A stretch of DNA of 64,000 nt from NCBI GenBank assembly GCA_016708905.1, contig JADJEV010000005.1, positions 620,001 through 684,000 on the forward strand. The letters run 5' to 3'. A program made the position numbers and the translations under genes. Positions 35,901 to 42,286 of this stretch are shown piece after piece. Under the pieces are notes generated by a model. It was not told the DNA's origin. It worked only from the letters and a program-made list of their open reading frames with translations, and did not search any database. Origin of the DNA: Candidatus Methylophosphatis roskildensis (GTDB lineage: Bacteria > Pseudomonadota > Gammaproteobacteria > Burkholderiales > Rhodocyclaceae). Every line of letters starts with the position of its first letter. Positions within the stretch are counted from its first letter, which is position 1.

Positions 35901-36276
35901 CGACGATCGCCACGTGCTCACCTGCAACGGCCGGACGATTCCGCTCGCGCCCACCGGCAACGTCGGCGAAGCGGTGGCCGGCGTACGCTACCGCGCCTGG
36001 GCGCCGCCCTCGGCGCTGCACCCGTCGATCGGTGTGCATGCGCCGCTGGTGTTCGACCTGGTCGATGGCTGGATGAACCGCAGCATGGGCGGCTGCCAGT
36101 ACCATGTCTCCCACCCGGGCGGCCGCGCCCACGAAACCTTTCCGGTCAACGCCTACGAGGCCGAGGGACGGCGGCTGGCGCGCTTCTTCGCCATCGGCCA
36201 TACGCCTGGCCACCTCGAACCGCAGCCGATCGAGCGCAACCCGAGTTTCCCATTCACCCTCGACTTGCGCCGCTAG
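32911..36276 (+). CDS. Large transglutaminase-like protein with DUF2126 domain
   Basis: A 1121-residue protein. It has an N-terminal bacterial transglutaminase beta domain (about 1-110: HVTHYRYERPITLSPQVVRLRP), a papain-like transglutaminase core with Cys184 (SGSCRDSG), His233 (LHAWCEV) and Asp249 (GLDPTSG), then a DUF2126 domain from about residue 320 (LTMGGEPTFVSVDDRDGAEWNTDA) to the end. The start is the GTG at 32911 with CAGGAG 5 bp upstream; the ATG at 32845 is less likely. Such proteins are encoded with ATP-grasp/alpha-E amidoligases and are thought to cleave or process the peptide they make. Its partners lie 6 kb further on, beyond an inserted island. Confidence 0.92.
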   Translation: MSIHVALNHVTHYRYERPITLSPQVVRLRPAPHSRTPILSYSLTITPAEHFINWQQDPQANYLARLVFPEKTREFRIEVDLTAEMSVINPFDFFLEPYADNFPFQYEPWQLHELAPYLVKLPLNEKNAPRFARYVESIPRAPRPSVDFLVELNQRLQHDIQYLIRLEPGVQTPEETLEKSSGSCRDSGWLLVQMLRHIGLAARFVSGYLIQLKPDVKSLDGPSGTDVDFTDLHAWCEVYLPGAGWIGLDPTSGLFAGEGHIPLACTPEPGSASPVTGLTEKCECEFEHCMKIERVWEAPRVTKPYTDQQWAEIESLGRRIDADLDAHDVRLTMGGEPTFVSVDDRDGAEWNTDAMGPTKRLLGADLLARLKARYAPHGLLHYGQGKWYPGEQLPRWSLGCFWRKDGEPIWQDPKLFADEHVDYRVTAEDAGNFLRLLADKLDLDAQFVQEAFEDTWYYLWRERRLPTNVDPFHTRLDDPLERERIAKVFGQGLDSCVGHVMPIARNAGPGPRWKTGAWFLRSERMYLTPGDSAMGFRLPLDSQPWVSTADYPTVHEPDPMQEFAPLPRYRDVRQLSPSPRDSQSKAAARVGDSDTTLHRSPADLGCAPRYPESAGWITRTAICAEPRNGVLYIFMPPMAELEDYLELVAAIEDTAAQLKQPVLLEGYEPPRDPRLDSLRITPDPGVLEVNVQPASNWDELVGNTSFLYEAAHETRLTSEKFMLDGRHSGTGGGNHFVIGGATPPDSPFLRRPDLLASLIAYWHNHPSLSYLFSGMFIGPTSQAPRIDEARNDSVYEMEIALREIGRLCAQGQQHDAPWQVDRALRNLLIDATGNTHRAGFCIDKLYSPDGPAGRLGLLELRAFEMPPHSRMSLTQQLLLRSLVARFWQHPYNPPKLKRWSTELHDRFMLPYWVEQDFEDVVEEVADFGYSLKAAWFAPHFEFRFPRYGEFAAKGVHVELRAALEPWNVMGEEGAPGGTVRYVDSSVERLQVKVSGLNDDRHVLTCNGRTIPLAPTGNVGEAVAGVRYRAWAPPSALHPSIGVHAPLVFDLVDGWMNRSMGGCQYHVSHPGGRAHETFPVNAYEAEGRRLARFFAIGHTPGHLEPQPIERNPSFPFTLDLRR

Positions 36277-36321
36277 CGGGATCCGCCGGTGGATCCGCAG
36301 AACGGCCGAAAAGGCCCTGCT

Positions 36322-36431
36322 CTGCAACCCGCATGGAATGGCGATCTACGGGATGGCAAGGCTGGAGGCCGCATGGATACTGGCTCCTGGCCTCGCCTGC
36401 CTGAAGCGCCTTGACCGGCGCGGCTCTCCGG
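36322..36431 (-). repeat. Dispersed repeat copy R3, left border of the island
   Basis: A 110-bp copy in reverse orientation to R1. Read on the plus strand it runs from CTGCAACCCGCATGGAATGG to GCGGCTCTCCGG and is about 85-90% identical to R4 (42054-42163), which has the same orientation. R3 begins 45 bp after the transglutaminase stop. Confidence 0.85.
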
Positions 36432-36444
36432 CTCGTCTCGCACG

Positions 36445-36750
36445 GTGCGCATCCCCGGTCCGGCGTTCATCCATCGCTTCCGGCAGCATGTGCCGCCAGC
36501 CGGCTTCAAGCGCATCCGTCACTACGGCCTGCTCTCGCCGGCCAGGAAGAAAGACGGCCTGGCTGCGGCCCGCGCTGCGCTCGGCGCACCCCCTGCGCGG
36601 CCGGTCGTGATCGAGTCGGTGGCCGCCTTCCTGCGTCGCGTTTCGCGCATCGAGCACGCTCGCTGGCCGAATTGCGCCTCCGGGCAGTTTCGTCTGCTTG
36701 CCACAATCGGCGCGCTAGCTCACCTGCCTCATCCGCGCGAGGCGCCGTGA
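36445..36750 (+). pseudogene. C-terminal remnant of an IS91-family Y2 transposase
   Basis: The 101-residue frame resembles only the end of IS91-type transposases: FIHRFRQHVPPAGFKRIRHYGLLSP, then VVIESVAAFLRRVSRIEHARWPNC, where the usual CPxC zinc motif has decayed. The catalytic part is missing, so it is a dead fragment. It starts 14 bp from repeat R3, at the left edge of the accessory island. Confidence 0.72.
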
Positions 36751-37109
36751 GAATCCATCCCGGCCCTCTGTTGCGCAGCGATCGGACGGTATCGCCGTAT
36801 GCGGCCTGGCTCGTCCCCGGCGCGCGCAACAGCGCCTGAGATCGCGCCGCCCGCCAGTTCCGCCCGCGCGCTGCTCCGCCAACTCTTGCGCACATCGGTG
36901 CCGCCCGCACGAAGCGCTCTGGTCATGCCATCCGATTGACTTCGGGCGCCACCGCCTTACAATCCCCATAGCGTCCGCCGTCGCGGCGGTCCAGTCCAAC
37001 GAGGTTTATCCGCCGAAATGACGTCGCGCTCCCCTCATCCGCTTCCGCTTCGGCGGATAAACGCTATTCGTTATACGTCTCAAAGACCCGCCTCACCAAG
37101 GAGCAAACT
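36751..37109. other. Region between the IS91 remnant and the ATPase gene
   Basis: Nothing coding is apparent in these 359 bp. The right part contains the attC-like inverted structure listed separately. The rest may be terminal DNA of the IS91 element. Confidence 0.35.
36994..37076 (+). other. attC-like recombination site
   Basis: An 83-bp structure with GTCCAAC at the left (fits RYYYAAC), an exact 14-bp inverted repeat GTTTATCCGCCGAA (37004-37017) / TTCGGCGGATAAAC (37049-37062), and GTTATAC at the right (one base off GTTRRRY). The layout is that of an integron attC site, although the spacers (3 and 7 bp) differ from the usual 5-6. It stands directly before the ATPase gene. The right-end GTTATAC is the exact inverse of GTATAAC at 40087-40093 after that gene, as in a cassette. 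No integrase is seen. Confidence 0.35.
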
Positions 37110-37712
37110 TTGATCTACGAATCATGGGGTTTCACGGGCTCCCCTTTTCAGACCACGTCGCTCCCAGCGTCGGCACTAGGCGAGCAATTACTTGTAGGGC
37201 GCGACAGCGAGCTGAGCACGCTGATGCGGCGAATCGCGTCGCCGCCAAAGCTCGCAACTCTAGAGGGCCTGAATGGCGTAGGGAAGACAAGCGTTGTGAA
37301 CGTCGCTTGTCACAAGTTGTTCACCCAGCATATGCAAGTCGGCTCAGGCCCACTCTACATACCCTGCCGACGGATATTCCAGCTCAATCCCGACCAGGAG
37401 CTGCAAAGCTTCATAGACGACGTCCTCATGGAAGTTGCCCAGACATTGATTGACCGCGGGGCTTACATTCAAAGGACACATCCAGAGCTGCACACCGTTG
37501 CAATTGACCGCTGGCTGAACTTCGCCCAGTTGGTTTCGTTTCAAGGCGGTGTCTTTTCAGTTCAAGCCGGGTATCAATCCGAGACAAATACTTCATCTGG
37601 CTATGAGCGGAGTGGCTTCCGAAAGGCCGTCGCCGGCATCTTGGGGCAGATATTTCCTGACGCACAGTCGGGTGGTGTGATTTGCACGATTGACAATCTA
37701 GAGTTGCTTCAA

Positions 37713-39360
37713 CCTAAAAACCTCAGTTAGCCGATTCCGTTTGCATGATTTTCGAGAAGCCGCTGGGCGCGAGGCGGTCCGACCCCGGCGAGGAGGCATT
37801 TGAGATGCTCGCAGACGAGGTTCCAGACGGTGGTTGGATGCAACTGCTCCGCAGCACGAGCTAACCAGCCCTGAAGCATGGCGGAGACACGCATTAGCGC
37901 TGCCCGCGCCTTCTCGAAATGAGCGTGCAAACCGGTCAGTGTGATCGTCGTCTGCCCGGCATGTTCGGTCCGGCGCCCCACCGAGGACATCAGCCACGGC
38001 CGACTGGTGATGGCCTCGCGGCGGGCTTCAGGATTGGCCAAGCGAACGAACAGGCTCCACCAGTTGTAGATGAGTGCCACGGCCCGGGCGGCCAACTGGC
38101 AGCGATGCAGGTCGTGCGTGGTAAAGCCACCCCATCCCCACTGGTTCTTGAGTTCGTCGAAGGCGTTCTCGGCATCCGCCCGATCCCGGTAGAGCTGACC
38201 CAGACTGACAATCTCGTAGTCGGTGTTGGTCACCAGCACCGCGTACTCATAGCCCGTGATGCCCTTGCCTGCCTTGCGGTCGGCTTCCACGAAGGCCAGC
38301 AGTTGCTGACCGTCAGCCTCACCGGCCACCGCGATCTCGCCCGTCAGCGGCCGGCGCAGCACGACGACGCGACGATTCTTCTCCCAGCCCTTGAGGGCAA
38401 GCGCCCCATCCTTGCCCTCCCAACCCTGGCCGGCATCCGTCCAGCCCGATTGGCGGAACACACTGACAATGTGACGCTTGACGTTCTTCGAGAGCTTGAG
38501 CTTGAACAGGTAAGGCTGCCCCCGTTGCTCCAGAGCCGTCATCATCGCGTCGCACCCGAAGGCGTTGTCCCCGCGCACCAGCTTCGGCTTGTTTTCTGCG
38601 GGCAGTTCATCGAGAACCTTGAGCAGACCGGGCTGAGCATGCTTGGCCGTGTGTTCGTTGCCGGCACACACTTCGACACCCAGGACCAGCCGCAAACCCG
38701 CCATCAGGTACGTGTGATAGGCATGGGACGGGCGTCCCGGTTTCTTCGGGTTATAGCCGATGAGCGCGCCTTCCTGATGGCCATACAACGGCTTGATCGT
38801 GGTGTCGATGTCCAGAATCCAGGCGGCGTTGAGCAGCGCGCTGACACTGTCCGACAGATGCCCGTCCAGCCAGGCGCACCCCGGGCCTTGCGGGATGCGC
38901 TTCAGGGCATTGCGCAGAGCGTCTTCGGAGATGACCTTGTCCATGCCCAACAGGCCGGGATTGACCCCGTCGCAGCGGATCCCGGTCACGTGGGCGTAGC
39001 GTCGGTGGCCCGACAACACCGAGAGCAGCCAAGTGCCCAGCACCTCCGCCTTCGAGGGTGCATTGGGACTGGCGTAGCTCAGCGGGGCGCTTTCCAGCCA
39101 ACGACTCCACAGTCCAGTCAGGTTGAGAAACTCGATGAAGTAGGCCAATTGCCCCATCGGCGTGGCGGCGCTCTCCGACTCCCATCGCACCTGCACCCGA
39201 CCTGCCATCGTCTGCACCCCAGCGCACGACAACAGCATTTCCTCTCGTTTCGCCAGCTTCAGTTTCGCCTCACCCATCGGGTGGCTCCTCAATTTCGTCG
39301 CCAACCCACAGTTTGCCGACCTTCGCACGGTTTGGCATACCGGCAACTCAGGTTTTTAGG
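37713..39360 (-). mobile_element. Complete IS1380-family insertion sequence
   Basis: The element is 1648 bp long, with terminal inverted repeats starting CCTAAAAACCT at each end (left 37713, right 39360) and matching in most of the first 20 bases. It is flanked by the 5-bp direct repeat TTCAA at 37708-37712 and 39361-39365. It holds one intact transposase gene on the minus strand and sits in the ATPase gene. Confidence 0.92.
37727..39277 (-). CDS. IS1380-family transposase
   Basis: A 516-residue DDE transposase. The first catalytic Asp lies in AAWILDIDTTIKPLYGHQEGA with the family hallmark GYNPKKPGRPSH, the second in LVRGDNAFGCDAMM, and the Glu in YRDRADAENAFDELKNQWG. The start is the ATG at 39277 (MGEAKLKLAKREEM) with GGAG upstream; the open frame begins at 39346. 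The frame is intact. Confidence 0.93.
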   Translation of the reverse strand: MGEAKLKLAKREEMLLSCAGVQTMAGRVQVRWESESAATPMGQLAYFIEFLNLTGLWSRWLESAPLSYASPNAPSKAEVLGTWLLSVLSGHRRYAHVTGIRCDGVNPGLLGMDKVISEDALRNALKRIPQGPGCAWLDGHLSDSVSALLNAAWILDIDTTIKPLYGHQEGALIGYNPKKPGRPSHAYHTYLMAGLRLVLGVEVCAGNEHTAKHAQPGLLKVLDELPAENKPKLVRGDNAFGCDAMMTALEQRGQPYLFKLKLSKNVKRHIVSVFRQSGWTDAGQGWEGKDGALALKGWEKNRRVVVLRRPLTGEIAVAGEADGQQLLAFVEADRKAGKGITGYEYAVLVTNTDYEIVSLGQLYRDRADAENAFDELKNQWGWGGFTTHDLHRCQLAARAVALIYNWWSLFVRLANPEARREAITSRPWLMSSVGRRTEHAGQTTITLTGLHAHFEKARAALMRVSAMLQGWLARAAEQLHPTTVWNLVCEHLKCLLAGVGPPRAQRLLENHANGIG

Positions 39361-40081
39361 TTCAATCCTCCGATGCCGCCCGGCAACAACTTGAGCAGCT
39401 ACGCGACGAGCTGCTAAACATGCAAGGACTACGCTGGGTTCTATGCGGGGCGCTGGGCATCGTCTACGGAATCGTCGCGTCTCCGAGGCTTGAGGGATAC
39501 TTGCACACGCCCATCGAGATCGGCGAGATTTCTGATCGGCATGCCGCCGACATCCTACGCACCCGCTTGACGGCATTCAACAGCGGCGCATCCATCCCTT
39601 ACTTGCCTCTACGCCCTGAAGACTTCGCGCGACTGTATGAGCTTCTTCGTGGCAATCTTCGCAGCGTCCTCAGCTATGCGGACGACTACTGTCAATGGAT
39701 TGCGGACCGTGCACCGCCGGCCGACGACGAGAGCAAGCAAAGGACGTTTTATGAATGGCTACAAGGCCTAGCTGCGAACGCACACTCAGCAGTGCGGCAA
39801 GAGCTACGCCCACGCGCGCACCAAGTGTTTCAGAAGGCGATTGAAGTTGGCGGGGTCTTCTCGCCGAGCGACTATGAAGACTTCGAGTTCAATAGCGTCC
39901 AGGCATTCAGGCCGTCCATCCGCGACCTCGAAGCTGTCGGACTTCTGGTGAGTACGCAGGACGACGGAGATAAGCGCCGCAAGACCATCCAGATTACGCC
40001 AAAGGGATGGCTCGTCGACTTTCACCTCACGCGCGAAGCAGCAAGCCAGTGATTGCCTTCACAAGTAGGAGCGAGACCCCG

Positions 40082-40093
40082 GAGACGTATAAC
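40082..40093. repeat. Inverted 12-bp repeat bounding the ATPase segment
   Basis: GAGACGTATAAC here is the exact inverse of GTTATACGTCTC at 37070-37081. The two lie on either side of the interrupted ATPase gene. The outer 7 bases (GTATAAC) would be the left core of a second attC site, but no matching right core follows. The REP-type transposase region starts just beyond. Confidence 0.5.
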
Positions 40094-40212
40094 ACTGCGG
40101 TGCAGGGCACGCTGCGCGATAAAGGCGCGCAGTACCTTGAAACCGGGGATGTCCCCGACTTCAAGGAGCAGAAAAAGGGGCCAGGCACGGTTATTTCTGC
40201 TAGAGTGCCCAC

Positions 40213-40944
40213 ATGCCCCGTCGTCCGCGTGTTCACCTTGATGGCGTACCGCTGCACATCGTGCAGCGCGGCCACAACCGCCAACCCTGCTTCTTTGGCG
40301 AAGAAGACTACCAGAGCTATCTGTACTGGCTGGGGGAGGCGCTCAGGAAAGAGCGCTGCGCGCTTCACGCCTACGCCCTGATGACCAATCATGTGCATTT
40401 GCTGGTCACGCCCAAGCAGGCCGAAGCGGTTTCCCGGCTCATCATCGGCTTGGGCAGGCGCTATGTGCAGTACATCAACGCCACGTACCGGCGCACCGGC
40501 ACCCTGTGGGACAGCCGCTACAAGTCTTCGCTGATTCAGGCCCAAACCTATCTGCTGTCCTGCCAGCGTTACATCGAACTCAACCCGGTGCGCGCCGCGC
40601 TGGTCGACGATCCGGCCCACTACCGCTGGACCAGTTACCGCCACAATGCACTCGGCCAAGCCAATCCGTACCTGACGCCGCACCGGCTCTACCGAGCGAT
40701 TGGGCGCGATGACGCAGCAAGGCAGGCGGCCTATCGTGATCTGTTCCGGGCGCACCTGGACGGCAAAGCCATCGACGACATCCGTTTGGCGCTCAATCAG
40801 AACCAGCCGTTGGGCAATTCACGCTTCTATGCCCGGATCGAGGCCTTGACCGGGCAGAGACGCGAGGCTAGGCCGCGCGGCAGGCCGCGGATGCATTCCG
40901 ACGAATCCGCGCACGATGCAGGGCAAGGAGAATCGGGGTTGTGA
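40213..40944 (+). CDS. REP-associated tyrosine transposase (Y1 family)
   Basis: A 243-residue single-strand transposase of the RAYT type. The HUH motif is HVHLLV in YALMTNHVHLLVTP, and the catalytic tyrosine fits YVQYINATYRRTGTLW; IELNPVRAALVDDPAHYRWTSY is the usual family region. The C-terminal ~45 residues are basic and not conserved. Such domesticated transposases spread REP repeats. It stands within the island; the upstream 40100-40200 has a short GC-rich hairpin (CTGCGC/GCGCAG). Confidence 0.93.
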   Translation: MPRRPRVHLDGVPLHIVQRGHNRQPCFFGEEDYQSYLYWLGEALRKERCALHAYALMTNHVHLLVTPKQAEAVSRLIIGLGRRYVQYINATYRRTGTLWDSRYKSSLIQAQTYLLSCQRYIELNPVRAALVDDPAHYRWTSYRHNALGQANPYLTPHRLYRAIGRDDAARQAAYRDLFRAHLDGKAIDDIRLALNQNQPLGNSRFYARIEALTGQRREARPRGRPRMHSDESAHDAGQGESGL

Positions 40945-41087
40945 TGTTGAGCATCGAGGGTATTCGAGACTGGCCGCTTTCTCGTGGCCCCTTTCTCGGC
41001 GAACTGGTCGCTCAACCGGAGATCCACGTTAGAACGCGCGGCACGCGGTTGGCGTACCATACAAAGCTATATGGATGGAGGGTTTCG

Positions 41088-41291
41088 ATGACTCAGCTAT
41101 TGGAAAAAGCGATTTCTGCTGTTTCAATGCTCCCGGAGCAAGACCAGGACGCCCTCGCCGCAATTCTGTTCGAGGAGATGGCGTCCGAACAACGCTGGTC
41201 GGAGCTTTTCGCTCAGTCGCAAGGTGCACTCGAGAAACTCGCCGCTAAGGCGCTTGCGGAACACGCGTCGGGCGAAACCAAGCCGCTCTAA
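41088..41291 (+). CDS. Antitoxin-like protein of a RelE/ParE-type locus
   Basis: A 67-residue acidic helical protein with the pattern LLEKAI...LPEQDQDALAAILFEEMASEQRW...L...AL..HASGETKPL. This is a common small family found next to RelE/ParE-like toxins. The start is the ATG at 41088 with GGAGGG upstream. Its stop overlaps the start of a truncated toxin gene (TAATG), the usual antitoxin-toxin arrangement. Since the toxin is dead, this is an orphan. Confidence 0.72.
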   Translation: MTQLLEKAISAVSMLPEQDQDALAAILFEEMASEQRWSELFAQSQGALEKLAAKALAEHASGETKPL

Positions 41292-41420
41292 TGCCGTTTA
41301 AGTCTGAAACGACAGAGGCGTTTCGGAGGCAGTTTGCGGCCGCCGCTCCCGCGGTTGAATCCCGAATTCGTGCGTCGCACCGGCTCTGAACCGAGAATCC
41401 GGATCACCCGTCCCCGAGAC
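41291..41420 (+). pseudogene. Truncated RelE/ParE-like toxin gene
   Basis: The frame begins MPFKSETTEAFRRQF and stops after 32 codons at a TGA (CACCGGCTC-TGA). If that TGA was once TGG, the frame continues as W-TENPDHPS, the expected sequence of this toxin family (NPxHPSL region). After that the resemblance ends at about 41415. So the gene carries a nonsense mutation and has also lost its 3' two-thirds. Confidence 0.6.
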
Positions 41421-41429
41421 ACAGCACCG

Positions 41430-41663
41430 TCAGCGCGCCTCGTCGCGAGCGGCGCGGATCAGGGACGCGCTGTCCTGCGACCAGCCCGGCAGCTTGTCGC
41501 GGAATGCGGCGCGCGACGCTACCGGCCGCTTCGGCCGCTCGACGGGCGACAAACGGACCACCGGCTGGCCGTGTCGGGTGATGAGGATCTCCTCGCCCTG
41601 CTCGGCTTGGTGAATAAGCTCGCTGAGTTTCGCCTTCGCGGAGGCAAGGCTGACGACTCGCAT
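41430..41663 (-). CDS. Phd/YefM-family antitoxin, orphan
   Basis: A 77-residue antitoxin with the family N-terminus VVSLASAKAKLSELIHQAEQGEEILITRHGQPVVRLSP. Phd-family proteins bind DNA and neutralise a PIN/VapC or Doc toxin, normally encoded just downstream. Downstream of the stop (below 41430) only the remains of the opposite-strand toxin are found, so its own toxin is missing. Confidence 0.85.
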   Translation of the reverse strand: MRVVSLASAKAKLSELIHQAEQGEEILITRHGQPVVRLSPVERPKRPVASRAAFRDKLPGWSQDSASLIRAARDEAR

Positions 41664-42286
41664 GGCCGATCCCTTATGGTCAAAGAATTGGTCACATTGT
41701 GCGCCTGAACATCACGGATGCATCGGGCCGGCGAGGAAACGGGCTGGCCACGACGGCGCAACGCAGACAGACTCGCAATATCGAGGCGTTGGATCGGTTC
41801 CGATCCGCGCCGAACGCTGCGGAGTTTGAGAACACCCCGGACGATGTGCTTCGCGGAATGTTGAACACGGGCGAGCGGAGTTGCATCGGGTCTGTCTGCT
41901 TGCGGTGTCGGCTGCCGGCAGACCTGCGCGCAATTTGCGCTCGGATGGCGAGTCACCAAGCGCCAAAGGAGTCGAAGGTTCCGCAGCACGCGCAGCCCGC
42001 GGGACGACGCGCCGCCGCTAGCCGAATTCACTCAACTGGAGGGTAGAGCCGGCCTGTAACCCGCATGGAATGGCGCTCTACGGGCTGACAAGGCTGCGCG
42101 CCGCATGAATACGGGCTTCTGGCCTTGCCTGCCTGAAGCGCCTTGACGGGCGCGGCTCTCCGGCCAGGCAATCGGTTTCGTGGCGGATCTTGCCCAACCG
42201 GCAGCGGATTCGCGTGCTACGCTTCGCCCCCGCACCGCCAGTTCGCGCGATTCCGACCCTGATCGACTCCGATCGACCCTGATCTC
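41664..42286. other. Gene-poor right part of the island
   Basis: These 623 bp contain repeat R4 (42054-42163) and frames without any recognisable protein. The part 41700-42050 may be a decayed gene; I cannot identify it. The last ~120 bp must hold the start signals of the ATP-grasp gene, but no ribosome site is evident. Confidence 0.4.
42054..42163 (-). repeat. Dispersed repeat copy R4, right border of the island
   Basis: A 110-bp copy directly repeated with R3 (36322-36431), starting CTGTAACCCGCATGGAATGG and ending GCGGCTCTCCGG on the plus strand. Together R3 and R4 bracket the accessory island. Confidence 0.85.

Larger units (their letters stand above)
37110..40052 (+). pseudogene. AAA/STAND-like ATPase gene interrupted by an IS
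   Basis: Two halves, 37110-37712 and 39366-40052, join in frame when the insertion and one 5-bp target copy are removed, giving a 429-residue protein. It has Walker A GLNGVGKTS (53-61), Walker B VICTIDNLE (190-198), a sensor-like LRWVLCGALG after the junction and a C-terminal winged-helix segment (RKTIQITPKGWLVDF). The start is a TTG at 37110 with AAGGAG 6 bp upstream. The role is unknown; single ATPases of this shape occur in mobile and defence islands. The insertion falls right behind the Walker B motif, so the gene is inactive. Confidence 0.82.

Noticed and set aside
32224..36327. 1367-codon minus-strand frame opposite the large transglutaminase
   Set aside because: A mirror frame of a G+C-rich gene; the plus-strand protein has complete catalytic motifs.
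41519..42046. Frames on both strands in the right part of the island
   Set aside because: No recognisable protein and no ribosome site; possibly decayed DNA.
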